Under the pieces are notes generated by a model. It saw only the letters and a list, made by a program, of their open reading frames with translations. It had not been told where the DNA came from and did no database searches. Both the position numbers and the translations under genes were made by a program. A stretch of 64,000 nucleotides of DNA from a bacterium (GTDB lineage Bacteria > Zhuqueibacterota > Zhuqueibacteria > Residuimicrobiales > Krinioviventaceae). Below, one piece after another: positions 1 to 8,284 of this stretch. Numbering within the stretch: position 1 is the stretch's first letter; every line of letters starts with the position of its first letter. Where the stretch lies: NCBI GenBank assembly GCA_029561455.1, contig JAKQIY010000074.1, forward strand, positions 1 to 64,000. The letters are read 5' to 3'.

Positions 1-226
1 GTTTCGTATATTACAAATTGGCAAAAGCGTTAAGAATTATTTTATCCAACATCAATCTAAGAAAATTAAAGAATTATTATAAGGTCAAGAATAAAATGCA
101 GTTGGCTTTTGCCTTCGAATAAAAAATCGGGGGTACCATGAAAAATGCAAATACTTGATTATTATAGATATTTTTTTTAAATTATAGTTTAACTATTTTT
201 AATCATTCAATAATTCAGGATTTTCT

Positions 227-1078
227 TTGCAAAATGAGCCGATAACAACCGTTGCTTTTCAGGGCGCCCGCTATGCGTTTAGTGAAATTGCCGCCAAACA
301 ATTTTTCGGCGCTACGATTACCTGTATCCCCTGTAAATCTTTTGATAATGTATTTGAAACTGTGGTAAATAATCAAGCTGATTTCGGCATAGTACCTGTC
401 GAGAATTCACTCACCGGCAGCATTCACCGTAATTATGATTTGCTGCTGGAACATGAGCTGCTTATTGTCGGTGAAGTACGGTTGCGGGTCGAGCAGCATC
501 TCATCGCCAATCCCGGTATTACTTTGGATGAAATAAGGACAGTCTATTCACATCCGCAGGCGCTGGAGCAGTGCCGGTTGTTCCTGGCCTCTTTGCCGAA
601 TGTAGAGCCGGTCGCCAGTTACGACACCGCCGGCAGCGTGAAAATGATTCGCGACAATAAAATTATGAACGCTGCGGCCATCGCCAGCCGGTTGGCAGCC
701 GACACCTATCAAATGCAGATCATCAAAGAAGTGATCGAAGACATTCCGGAAAACTTTACCCGCTTTTTAATTCTGGCTGTGGCGGATAAAAAGCTGGGTC
801 CGGCCGATAAAACTTCGATCGTCTTTTCCATGAAAAATATTCCCGGGGCGCTGTTTAAAGCGCTGAGCGTGTTTGCCCTGCGGGATATTGATTTACTGAA
901 AATTGAATCCAGACCCTTGCGCGGCAAACCCTGGGAATATATCTTTTATCTCGATTTTGCCGGCAATATGCAGCAGGAGGGCCCGCAAAATGCCATCCGT
1001 CATCTCAAAGAGATGACCAACCTGTTAAAAGTGCTGGGTTCATATCCATCCGGTCGTTCCGGGGAAAACAATAAATAA
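227..1078 (+). CDS. pheA: Prephenate dehydratase with C-terminal ACT domain
   Basis: Converts prephenate to phenylpyruvate in phenylalanine synthesis (cytoplasmic). The 283-residue protein has the usual monofunctional layout: a periplasmic-binding-like PDT catalytic domain (about 8-185) with the catalytic TRF motif at 178-180, then an ACT regulatory domain (about 196-270) carrying the ESRP motif at 227-230 that binds phenylalanine in this family, so feedback inhibition is expected. No chorismate mutase domain is fused. The start is TTG, chosen because the conserved VAFQG motif begins eight residues later and an AGGA sequence lies 6 nt upstream (217-220). The next gene, a phosphofructokinase, follows 33 nt downstream on the same strand, so co-transcription is plausible. 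Function is sure; the exact start is less so. Confidence 0.95.
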   Translation: MQNEPITTVAFQGARYAFSEIAAKQFFGATITCIPCKSFDNVFETVVNNQADFGIVPVENSLTGSIHRNYDLLLEHELLIVGEVRLRVEQHLIANPGITLDEIRTVYSHPQALEQCRLFLASLPNVEPVASYDTAGSVKMIRDNKIMNAAAIASRLAADTYQMQIIKEVIEDIPENFTRFLILAVADKKLGPADKTSIVFSMKNIPGALFKALSVFALRDIDLLKIESRPLRGKPWEYIFYLDFAGNMQQEGPQNAIRHLKEMTNLLKVLGSYPSGRSGENNK

Positions 1079-1111
1079 CGAATAAAGCAAGCAAACAAAG
1101 GAGCCAATAAA

Positions 1112-2401
1112 ATGAGCAGTGAAAACAAAGATGCATTGGGTATCCTGGTAGGCGGAGGGCCGGCGCCGGGACTGAATGGAGTTATTGCCGCCGTGACCAT
1201 CGAAGCGAGACGCCGGGGTTTGGAAGTGTATGGATTATATGATGGTTATAAATGGCTGGTACAGGACAATGAAAAAGCCTTTATGGATCATGTGCAGAAA
1301 TTACATATCCGCGATGTGTCCCGCATCCATTTTGACGGCGGATCCATTTTACGCACCTCGCGTACCAATCCCGCCAAAGTGCCCAATGGCATAACCAACA
1401 GCGTGGCCAATTTACGTAAATTGAATATCAAATACATGGTCACCATTGGCGGCGATGATACCTCCTACGGCGCCAGCAAGATCGCTGAAGGCGCCGGCGG
1501 TGAAATCAAATTTGCCCACGTTCCCAAAACAATTGATAACGATCTGCCCATTCCTGAAAACACCCCAACTTTTGGCTATCAAACCGCCCGCGATCTCGGT
1601 TCCATGCTCATCCGTAACCTGATGGAAGACGCCAAGACCACCGGCCGCTGGTATATTGCCGTGGCTATGGGCCGTCATGCCGGACACCTGGCGCTGGGTA
1701 TAGCCAAATCTGCCGGCGCAACGGCTGCTATCATTGCTGAAGAATTCGGCGATGTCGAACACATTGAATTAAGCAAGGTTTGCGATATATTTGAAGGCGT
1801 GGTGATCAAACGCCAGGCGATGGGCAACAACCACGGTGTGCTGGTGATTGCCGAAGGCGTGGCGGAAAAGTTCCGCAGCGAAGAGTTGGAAAAAATTCCC
1901 GGCGTTAAAGTGGAATATGATGGTTTTGGACATTTGCGTCTTGCCGAAGTTGATCTTGGCAAACTTGTCAAAGATGAACTGAAACGACGTTTTGAAGCCA
2001 GAAAACAGAGCCTGACCATGGTCGAAACCAACCTCGGTTATGTGCTGCGCTGCCATCCCCCGATTCCCTATGACCAGGAATACACCCGCGACCTGGGTTA
2101 TAATGCCGTGCGTTATTTGCTGAGCAAAGAACCGGCGCACAAGAAAAACGCCCTGATCTGCGTGATCAACGGCGAACTGCGCCCGTTGTACTTTGACGAT
2201 ATGATCGATCCCAAAACCGGCAAAACCCAAATCCGCTATGTGGATATTAAAAGTGAAAGTTATAAAATCGCCCGCAGCTATATGGTTAGACTGGAAAAAC
2301 GCGATCTCGATGACGCCGAATTTCTTAAACAACTGGCTGCCACTGCGAAAATGTCGGAAAAGGAATTTCTCGATAAATTTGGCTGGACGACAGAATTCTA
2401 A
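1112..2401 (+). CDS. pfp: PPi-type 6-phosphofructokinase
   Basis: Phosphofructokinase family, interconverting fructose 6-phosphate and fructose 1,6-bisphosphate. The 429-residue protein shows the N-terminal GGGPAPG loop, GGDDT at 113-117, PKTIDND at 138-144 and MGR at 186-188. The second Asp in GGDD (Gly in ATP enzymes) and the Lys of PKTIDND (Gly in ATP enzymes) are the two family markers of pyrophosphate use, so I infer a reversible PPi-dependent enzyme serving both glycolysis and gluconeogenesis. A good ribosome site (AAGGAG, 1098-1103) precedes the ATG. It follows pheA by 33 nt. A second, more divergent PFK lies at 8285-9568 inside the hexuronate operon, so the two probably have different substrates or regulation. 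Confidence 0.92.
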   Translation: MSSENKDALGILVGGGPAPGLNGVIAAVTIEARRRGLEVYGLYDGYKWLVQDNEKAFMDHVQKLHIRDVSRIHFDGGSILRTSRTNPAKVPNGITNSVANLRKLNIKYMVTIGGDDTSYGASKIAEGAGGEIKFAHVPKTIDNDLPIPENTPTFGYQTARDLGSMLIRNLMEDAKTTGRWYIAVAMGRHAGHLALGIAKSAGATAAIIAEEFGDVEHIELSKVCDIFEGVVIKRQAMGNNHGVLVIAEGVAEKFRSEELEKIPGVKVEYDGFGHLRLAEVDLGKLVKDELKRRFEARKQSLTMVETNLGYVLRCHPPIPYDQEYTRDLGYNAVRYLLSKEPAHKKNALICVINGELRPLYFDDMIDPKTGKTQIRYVDIKSESYKIARSYMVRLEKRDLDDAEFLKQLAATAKMSEKEFLDKFGWTTEF

Positions 2402-2571
2402 TATATTGGCAAGGTGGAATTTATTTAACTACTAAATATGCAACGGTCGTCGAGTAGTCCCGCTCCCGCATAGCGGGACGGGACGTATCGAGACGATCTT
2501 TGCAGGCGAAAACAAGTATGTTGGGATTCTATCCCACCATTTCTAAAGTGAGTTTGCCGCTCACAAAATTA

Positions 2572-2604
2572 AAAGCCCGGTAAATGCCGGGCTTTATTGT
2601 TTTT
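2572..2604 (+). terminator. Rho-independent terminator after pfp
   Basis: A 9-bp perfect stem (2572-2580 with 2587-2595, AAAGCCCGG/CCGGGCTTT) with a 6-nt loop, followed by ATTGTTTTTA. It lies 170 bp after the pfp stop. Confidence 0.7.
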
Positions 2605-2782
2605 AATCCACATTGATCGTCCGGAGTTTCCTAACTCCGGACGTATAATGATTACGGGTTTCCAATCCGTTAGAATCCAAATTATAATTGTAAAAATAAG
2701 TTGATCTGTGGTGGCGGGATGGGAATCCCGCCATTATCTGGCGCACGGGGATAGAGACCCCGCGCCAGCATTATATGGGTTG

Positions 2783-2812
2783 TGTAGAGACAAGGTATGC
2801 CTTGTCTCTACA
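2783..2812. repeat. 13-bp perfect palindrome, TGTAGAGACAAGG type
   Basis: The longest hairpin of the array: arms 2783-2795 and 2800-2812 pair perfectly around TATG, and flanking bases (TGGGTT near 2776, AACCCC near 2817) can extend the pairing. The GTAGAGAC...GTCTCTAC frame matches a palindrome type I recall from cyanobacterial genomes, where the inner stem varies from copy to copy. Confidence 0.75.
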
Positions 2813-3518
2813 AGTAAACCCCATTATCGTTCGATCTCGCGCCAAGTCTCTGGCTTGGCGCTAAAGGGCACAGCCTCCGGCTGAGTAACTGTGACAGGGG
2901 AATAGTTTTGAAATAACAAGTTTGCTGCAATTTCTGACTTGCTGCCTAGCCGGGGCTGAAGAATTCCAGACTGGGAGACCTGGAACCATGTTAAAAGAAG
3001 CAGATACAAAGCTTATGATATTATAAAAAATGGCTGGTCTTCAATATTTCCCGGCGGAGCCGAGGCCGTGAGGTTCCAAGCCAGAGACTTGGAACCAGGT
3101 AATAGTCCTGCCATTTATTGCGCACCGGGGTGCAACCCCGGCGCGATCGTCTTGTTTGATACAGCAGCTTTGTCGGGGCCTGCGGCCCGGCAGGTCGATA
3201 TGTCCTGCATTATTCTACGACCATGGGAACATCTCCGCCTGTGGCGGATCTTCGACCCAGGGCGAGCAGGACCAAATTTCTGGGTGCAACCCCGGCGCGA
3301 TCGTCGATTGTATCCCCGGCTGGAGCCTCAAAGATAATATGCTTTGTAGCTGTATATGCTTTTAAAAAACCACTTGAAAATAATAAATAAAATTATTAAA
3401 TAGAATAAAACTTCCATTCCCAAAAAGACAAAAGAAAGACAAGTTAGCTACTTATAAACCGGACTAGTGTGATTTTCCCGGTATATAAGGAGATTATCAT
3501 CATAATTTGGGAGCCGAT

Positions 3519-4013
3519 ATGCAAGAATCAAAAAAAGATGACTATTACTGCGAGCAATGCCGGGCTGTTGTAACGGAAGATGCCGACTATTGCAGCCGTT
3601 GCGGCAGCCTGTTCGTAGATCAGGTTATGTGTAATCACCATGCGATGACCCAGGCGGAAGGTGTATGTGTGATCTGCGGCGTTCCGTGTTGTGATAAATG
3701 CGGGGAAATGGTTAATAATACATTCCTCTGCCGCCAACATGCCGGTTATGAGATATGTCAGGGCATGGCGCGAGTTTACGGGCTGAATGATTCATCCCAG
3801 GCCGAATATATAATGAACATTTTAAAAGAACAGGGGTTGCATCCTTTTTTATATTCACGCAAAGCCACACCCCTGCACATGGGCGCCGTAGATGATGCGA
3901 TTATTCACCCGGCAGGTGAGTATTTCGGGCATACGATCAACGAGATAAAGGTCATGGTTCCGTTCCCGGAAGCGCTGGAAGCAGAAGCGATTCTTAAAGA
4001 TATGGAACTGTGA
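3519..4013 (+). CDS. Zinc-ribbon / B-box-like protein with putative signal-transducing C-terminus
   Basis: About 164 residues with two cysteine-rich modules. An N-terminal zinc ribbon (CEQC...CSRC, about residues 11-30) is followed by a B-box-like segment (CNHH...CVICGVPCCDKCG, then CRQH). The C-terminal half (about 85-164) has no metal ligands and looks like the DUF2007-type putative signal-transducing domain (SQAEYIMNILKEQGL, then a beta strand with VMVPFPEALEAEAIL). Such proteins are cytoplasmic and their role is unknown. A TTG at 3507 is in frame, but ATG 3519 has GGGAG (3509-3513) at a better distance; AAGGAG at 3487-3492 would suit the TTG. It is convergent with the permease gene, only 9 nt away. 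Confidence 0.7.
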   Translation: MQESKKDDYYCEQCRAVVTEDADYCSRCGSLFVDQVMCNHHAMTQAEGVCVICGVPCCDKCGEMVNNTFLCRQHAGYEICQGMARVYGLNDSSQAEYIMNILKEQGLHPFLYSRKATPLHMGAVDDAIIHPAGEYFGHTINEIKVMVPFPEALEAEAILKDMEL

Positions 4014-4022
4014 TAATTCTTG

Positions 4023-5345
4023 TCACCTTAATAATAACGCCAGAATCGCAAACACATCTATCACCAGCAAAACCGGGGAGAGTTCGTTAAATTTACCTTT
4101 AGCCAGCTTGATAACCGTCCAGCTTAGAAAGCCCCACACAATACCCAGGGTGATAGATGAGGAGAGCGGGATAATGATCATAGAGAGAAAAGCGGGGATA
4201 GCGTCATCAAACTGATGCCAGTTGATTTTGGTCACCGGTTTCATCATAAATACGCCCACCAGCACCAGGGCCGGGGCTGTGGCGATTTTGGGGATAACAG
4301 ATAATAGTGGCGACAGGAATAAAAACGGTAAAAACAACAAACCGGCGACGATTGCCGTCAACCCGGTGCGCCCACCTTCTTCAATGCCGGCGGCGGATTC
4401 AATATAGCTGGTGCCGGAACTGGTGCCCAGCAGTCCGGATATGGTTGTGGAGAAAGCGTCGACGATAAGCGATTGTTTGACATTGCGCGGCTCGCCGTCC
4501 GCATCGGTAAGGTCGGCAGCTTCAGCTACGCCGATGAATGTTGACAGGCTGTCGAACAGATCGGTGAATAAAAAGGCAAAGATGACCGGCCAGAGCGATA
4601 AAGCCAGGGAATGGAGCAGATCGACCTGCAAAAGCAAGCTGAAATCCGGTGCGGCAAAAAAGCCGTTCCAGGTTACCAGGGTTGGGGTGTTGAACAATGC
4701 TGTGGCATCGCCCCACCAGCGGCCGATAGGAATTGCCAGCAATGTGGTCAGGGTAATACCGGCGATCAGTGCGCCTTTGAATCCTTTTGCTACCAGGATA
4801 GAGGTAACCAGCAACCCGGCCAGGAAGGTAAGTGTAATGCTGTTCAGAGGGCCGGGCCCGACGACTGTAGCTGGATTGGCGACAATGAATTTTGCGTTAA
4901 ACAGCCCCAGAACGCTTATTAACAGACCGATGCCCGCCGCTACGGCATAGCGTAGTTGTTTGGGAATGGCTTTGAGAATGATAACCCGAACGTTAAATAC
5001 TGACAGCAGCAGGAAAATGATGCCCGACCAGAAAACCGCGCCCAGCGCTGTTTGCCAGGGCACATTCATACCCAGCACCACCGAATAGGTGAAAAACACA
5101 TTAATGCCCATACCCGGCGCCAGCACGATCGGGTTGTTGGCGTACAGCCCCATCATAATGCTGCTGAACGCGCTAACCAGGATAGTCGCCGTTAACACTC
5201 CGCTGAACGTCATGCCGGTTTGGTCGCTCAGAATACCGGGATTGACCACAATGATATACATCGTGGCCAGAAATGTGGCGCAGCCGGCAATGATTTCGGT
5301 TTTAACTGTTGAGCCATATTTTTGCAGTTGAAAAAAGTTGTGCAT
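4023..5345 (-). CDS. pbuG: NCS2/AzgA-type guanine-hypoxanthine permease
   Basis: A 440-residue inner-membrane nucleobase transporter of the AzgA-like branch of the NCS2 family, with about 12 hydrophobic segments. Family signatures visible are the N-terminal ATFLATMYIIVVNP helix, NPIVLAPGMGINVFF, the TDLFDSLSTFIGVAE segment, and LGTSSGTSYIESAAGIEEGGRTG, a hallmark of purine permeases. It probably imports hypoxanthine, guanine or adenine by proton symport. It is transcribed 21 nt downstream of the DUF5020 gene, giving an outer-membrane plus inner-membrane pair. ATG start with GAAAGGA upstream. The substrate is inferred from the family only. Confidence 0.9.
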   Translation of the reverse strand: MHNFFQLQKYGSTVKTEIIAGCATFLATMYIIVVNPGILSDQTGMTFSGVLTATILVSAFSSIMMGLYANNPIVLAPGMGINVFFTYSVVLGMNVPWQTALGAVFWSGIIFLLLSVFNVRVIILKAIPKQLRYAVAAGIGLLISVLGLFNAKFIVANPATVVGPGPLNSITLTFLAGLLVTSILVAKGFKGALIAGITLTTLLAIPIGRWWGDATALFNTPTLVTWNGFFAAPDFSLLLQVDLLHSLALSLWPVIFAFLFTDLFDSLSTFIGVAEAADLTDADGEPRNVKQSLIVDAFSTTISGLLGTSSGTSYIESAAGIEEGGRTGLTAIVAGLLFLPFLFLSPLLSVIPKIATAPALVLVGVFMMKPVTKINWHQFDDAIPAFLSMIIIPLSSSITLGIVWGFLSWTVIKLAKGKFNELSPVLLVIDVFAILALLLR

Positions 5346-5366
5346 AGCTCTATCCTTTCCTCATTA

Positions 5367-6047
5367 TTAAAAATCCCATTTCATTCCCAGGGTCGGCATA
5401 AACTGCCAGCCGTCGCGCGGTATAAAATTTTTACTGATCTCCACTTCGCCGCCCAGCGATAAATGGCCGGCAAGCCGATACCATAGCTGCGGTTCCATCT
5501 GGAAGACATGTAACTTTTTACCGCTGCTGTTAACCTGGGTCCAGTAATCAAAATAACCGGTAAACAGGAGTTTTTCTGTGAACAAATTTTCTGTCCAGAC
5601 AAAAGTGAATTGCATATCCGGGGCCGCCGAACCACGCGCCTGACGATACAGCAATTCCGTATTCAGGGTGATGATACCCAGGTCAAGGGGCCAGGTCACC
5701 CCCCCCAGCCAGGCTTGTCCAAGTGGAAACGCCGCGAGTTCGCCGGTTTCCATCGGCAAGGCCATAATGCCGTCATTGTATTGCACAGTTACGCCCAGGT
5801 TGGCAAGGCCGGGAATGGCGATATAACGGGCAATTTCCCAATAACCGGTCGACATGCTTTTGTTGCCCGGCATGTCATAATCCATATCCACAAAAAAGAA
5901 AAAGGCGCCGAATTCATCAGGTTTAAACATTTCCAGGGTTGTGGTTACATAGTCGCGGTCGCGGCCAAAATCATAATGAACCTGTAAATTCTGAGCGCAT
6001 AACATTGTTGGCAAAACCAAACAAATAAAGTAGAATATTTTTTTCAT
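5367..6047 (-). CDS. DUF5020 outer-membrane beta-barrel (Tsx-like), probable nucleoside or nucleobase channel
   Basis: A 226-residue exported protein. The open frame extends upstream to 6242, but a Sec signal peptide (MKKIFYFICLVLPTMLCAQ) begins at ATG 6047, so I start there. The mature part opens with LQVHYDFGRDRDYVTTT and alternates short amphipathic strands ending in a C-terminal aromatic (WDF), as in outer-membrane barrels. The pattern (YDFG, EMFKPDEFG, FFFVDMDY, GYWEIAR, PQLWY, LGGEVEISKNF, PTLGMKWDF) matches what I know of the DUF5020 family, which is related to the nucleoside channel Tsx. Its direct operon neighbour is a purine permease, which supports a role in nucleobase or nucleoside passage across the outer membrane. 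Confidence 0.82.
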   Translation of the reverse strand: MKKIFYFICLVLPTMLCAQNLQVHYDFGRDRDYVTTTLEMFKPDEFGAFFFFVDMDYDMPGNKSMSTGYWEIARYIAIPGLANLGVTVQYNDGIMALPMETGELAAFPLGQAWLGGVTWPLDLGIITLNTELLYRQARGSAAPDMQFTFVWTENLFTEKLLFTGYFDYWTQVNSSGKKLHVFQMEPQLWYRLAGHLSLGGEVEISKNFIPRDGWQFMPTLGMKWDF

Positions 6048-6445
6048 TTTTTTCTCGATACCGGTTAATGTTAAAATGAGTTTGCAGTAATAATTAAAGA
6101 ATTTTGTAAAAGGATAAAACAGGCTGAATGTTATAATGAATTTTACTAAATATTTTTTACAATATAAAGCGAAAAAGTAAATTATGTTACTTTTAGTGGA
6201 CAGTGTTGCCTCGATGGGGACGAAAAAGGGGCAATTGTCCATTTAATGTCACAGATATTCAAGTCCATTTCTTTTGACACATCAGCTTTACACCTTTTTA
6301 CAATTTTGTAATAAAATAAAATTTTAAATTTTTGTGCAGGATGCTTAAAGCATTGATTTGTTGGAATTTAACAATTTGTTAAAATATGCCTGATAATTCC
6401 TTAATCAGCTATTTCTTTGTTCGAATGAAAAATATTTGTGCTAAC

Positions 6446-6460
6446 TGGCATACTAATTGC
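6446..6460 (+). promoter_or_regulatory. Sigma-54 promoter (-24/-12)
   Basis: TGGCAT-N5-TTGC matches the sigma-54 consensus (TGGCAC-N5-TTGCA). GG lies at 6447-6448 and GC at 6459-6460, the required 12-nt phasing. A transcript would start near 6472, leaving a 5' leader of about 75 nt before the ATG at 6548. The rest of 6048-6547 is AT-rich and shows no gene. Confidence 0.72.
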
Positions 6461-6547
6461 CAAAGTGTAATTGACTGACAAAATTGTATACATGTATTTA
6501 TTATAAGAATAAAATGCGAGTCTGAAAACCCAGAATGGAGGAGAGAA

Positions 6548-7108
6548 ATGAATCGCAGATATTATGCAATGGCGTTTATGCTTGTCACTGTATTATTGTT
6601 CAGCATCCCGGCCTTTGCCAAAGTGTCCAGTATGCAGTTGTTCTTCCTTGTCAAACAGGCGTTCCCGGAGGCAAGTGAGGTAAATATTTTTATTTCCAAG
6701 GCAAATTTAGCTGAAGAAAAAGATAAAATTGCCCGTGCAACTGTACAGTTCCAGTTAAAAGCGCTGATTTACGATGTTGATAATGCAGCAGATATTGGCA
6801 ACGGCACAAAAAAGATAAGCGACAACAGTATTTTAATCGTTTATGACGATGAAGTTTTTGCAAACAAAACCAACAAGTTGTATATTCTTTCCAAATGTAA
6901 GGAAAAAAAGATTTCGCTGATCACTTCGTCGATGGATTATATTCAGTCCGGCGCACTGCTCGGTTATATTGAGGAAAACAGCGCTAAAAAGATTATTTTG
7001 AATATTACCCATTATGATTATTTAAAAGAAAAGTTTACCAACGATGTTGTACAAAAAATAGGAGTTGCTGAAGTAATCCCTCCGGATTTCCTGACGTCAG
7101 CACAGTAA
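6548..7108 (+). CDS. Small exported protein, weakly YfiR/DUF4154-like
   Basis: A 186-residue protein with a clear Sec signal peptide (about 1-24, cleavage after AFA). The remainder is alpha/beta, with an ISLITSSMDYIQSGALLGYIEENSAKKIILNI-type stretch (about 128-160), in which the last strand follows a short helix. This recalls YfiR/DUF4154 periplasmic proteins, whose C-terminal part has a similar glycine followed by a beta strand and 'K' helix, but the match is weak and I cannot name a ligand. A strong ribosome site (GGAGGAG, 6537-6543) precedes the ATG and a sigma-54 promoter lies about 90 nt upstream, so expression should depend on an enhancer-binding activator. Its last codons and stop are the first copy of a 30-bp repeat (7097-7241). 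Confidence 0.6.
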   Translation: MNRRYYAMAFMLVTVLLFSIPAFAKVSSMQLFFLVKQAFPEASEVNIFISKANLAEEKDKIARATVQFQLKALIYDVDNAADIGNGTKKISDNSILIVYDDEVFANKTNKLYILSKCKEKKISLITSSMDYIQSGALLGYIEENSAKKIILNITHYDYLKEKFTNDVVQKIGVAEVIPPDFLTSAQ

Positions 7109-7241
7109 GTTGACTGGCATGAATGATCGGGAGCCGGTTCTTACCGGGAAAGCGGCATCAGCACAGTGAGTTGACTGGCATGAATGACCTTCTTCTCCGG
7201 AACGACCGACATCAGCACAGTGAGTTGACTGGCATGAATGA
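7097..7241 (+). repeat. Three 30-bp direct repeats beginning in the 3' end of the upstream gene
   Basis: Copies at 7097-7126, 7158-7187 and 7212-7241 share TCAGCACAGTRAGTTGACTGGCATGAATGA; copy 1 differs from copies 2 and 3 by one base (TAA in place of TGA at the stop codon). Copy 1 includes the last three codons and stop of the exported protein. The intervals are 31 and 24 nt and unrelated except for GAGCCGGTT/GAACCGGTT fragments; a 5-bp hairpin (CCGGT-TCTT-ACCGG) lies at 7134-7147. Confidence 0.85.
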
Positions 7242-7281
7242 GCGGGAACCGGTTAATCATGAGATGGGATAACACTTAAAA

Positions 7282-7320
7282 AAGGGCTTTCCTGCCAGCA
7301 GGAAAGCCCTTGTTTTTTTT
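7282..7320. terminator. Bidirectional rho-independent terminator
   Basis: A 13-bp perfect stem (7282-7294 with 7299-7311) with a CCAG loop, followed by GTTTTTTTT on the plus strand and preceded by an A run. It ends the 6548 gene on the plus strand and the hexuronate operon, whose last gene stops at 7325, on the minus strand. Confidence 0.9.
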
Positions 7321-7324
7321 ATAG

Positions 7325-8212
7325 CTATAATTTCCAGGATGGGATTTCGGGTAATAATTGCTCAAATTCCGCGACAAGTTTTGCTTCATATTCCTGAGTA
7401 TAACTGCTATTTTTAAATTTGTTGGCCGCTTCATTGAAAAAGAATTCCCAGGATTCATCTTCATGGCCCGGTTTTATGGGGAAGAACAGGGCATTATTAC
7501 CGCGCGCGGCTTTCATATCGCCGGGAGCGTCGCCGATCATTAATATTTTGTCTCTATCATATTTCCCTTCAGCGGCATAATGGATGATCTCCTTTTTGCT
7601 GCCCATTTCCTGTCCGGCTATTACACGGGTATACCCGGAGATATTGTGCTCTTGCCATTCGCGGAGTAGCGCTTCACCCGGAGTAGCGGAACAAACAATG
7701 ACGTCGGCCCAGTTGGCAATCAGTTCCAGGCTTTCGCGCACAAAGGGAAAGGGCGGAACATTATAGACGATATTGGCCACTGAAGCATTGACGGCTTCAC
7801 TCCATTCCAGCGCCTGTTTCAGCACCGGATCGCCGGTTTTTTCCACTTCCGATTTAAGGGCGGGATTGCCAAGTTTGGTTTCCCTGGCGATCCAGTCCCG
7901 CAATGGCTGGGCCACCGGAATGGTGACTTGTCTTTTTTGTACGTCATGCCAGTCGCGTAACAGATCGAAGGTCATGGTAAGGGCGGGAAAACGGTTAATG
8001 CCGCGCCATTTTGAATAAAGGTTAACAAATTCAGCAGCGGCGCGGGCATATTTGGAAACAGGCTGAAGGTTCCAGTATTTTATGATATTGGGTATAAAAC
8101 ACTCTTTGTGTTTTATCTCCATCGTATCAAAAGCGCAGCCGTCCGAATCGATGGCGATTAAGAATTTGTGTTTGGGGACAAGATTGATCAATTCTGCATG
8201 AGCATCTGCCAT
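7325..8212 (-). CDS. HAD-superfamily hydrolase (phosphatase-like), last gene of hexuronate operon
   Basis: A 295-residue cytoplasmic HAD-fold protein. Motif I is IAIDSDGCAFDT with Asp22 and Asp24 (nucleophile and acid/base), motif II is the VCSATP segment (Ser/Thr), motif III is the Lys in GSKKEII, and motif IV is GDAPGDMKAA with the metal-binding Asp residues. A helical cap of about 150 residues lies between motifs I and II, as in phosphoglycolate-phosphatase-like enzymes. All catalytic residues are present, so a phosphomonoesterase is likely. The substrate is unknown; the position, 72 nt after a PFK homologue and within a sugar-acid operon, suggests a sugar-phosphate or sugar-acid phosphate. 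Confidence 0.8.
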   Translation of the reverse strand: MADAHAELINLVPKHKFLIAIDSDGCAFDTMEIKHKECFIPNIIKYWNLQPVSKYARAAAEFVNLYSKWRGINRFPALTMTFDLLRDWHDVQKRQVTIPVAQPLRDWIARETKLGNPALKSEVEKTGDPVLKQALEWSEAVNASVANIVYNVPPFPFVRESLELIANWADVIVCSATPGEALLREWQEHNISGYTRVIAGQEMGSKKEIIHYAAEGKYDRDKILMIGDAPGDMKAARGNNALFFPIKPGHEDESWEFFFNEAANKFKNSSYTQEYEAKLVAEFEQLLPEIPSWKL

Positions 8213-8284
8213 TGTTGATTTCCTTTTGTTATCTGTTCAATAATCTGATCAGTTTTATGACTATCCATGATAAATTCAGTTGAG

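Larger units (their letters stand above)
2402..3506. repeat. Gene-free stem-loop array
   Basis: No credible gene in 1.1 kb. Instead there are many short perfect or near-perfect inverted repeats, each with a different stem. Stems (left/right arms) seen: 2458-2469/2473-2483 (nested), 2522-2527/2531-2536, 2548-2552/2560-2564, 2618-2628/2633-2643, 2654-2660/2664-2670 (one G-U pair), 2712-2720/2725-2733, 2739-2750/2758-2767, 2783-2795/2800-2812, 2839-2846/2854-2861, 2871-2875/2879-2883, 2964-2969/2980-2985, 3072-3080/3088-3096, 3121-3131/3135-3145, 3176-3180/3184-3188 and 3234-3239/3243-3248. Loops recur (TCT, TTTCNTAA-like) while stem sequences vary. Similar units occur at 21451, 23050-23223 and 33431. 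This resembles the small dispersed palindromic repeats known from cyanobacteria and other phyla; the function is unknown. Confidence 0.8.

Noticed and set aside
1769-2332. 187-codon minus-strand ORF
   Set aside because: Antisense shadow of the PPi-type phosphofructokinase.
2522-2536. Terminator
   Set aside because: The hairpin lacks a T run, and a proper terminator follows at 2572-2604; it was kept only as a repeat.
3068-3365. Two overlapping plus-strand ORFs
   Set aside because: They read through stem-loop repeats, are Arg/Pro/Gly-rich and have no ribosome site.
7097-7241. CRISPR array
   Set aside because: Only three repeats, unequal spacers (31 and 24 nt), a first copy that is part of a coding end, and no cas genes.
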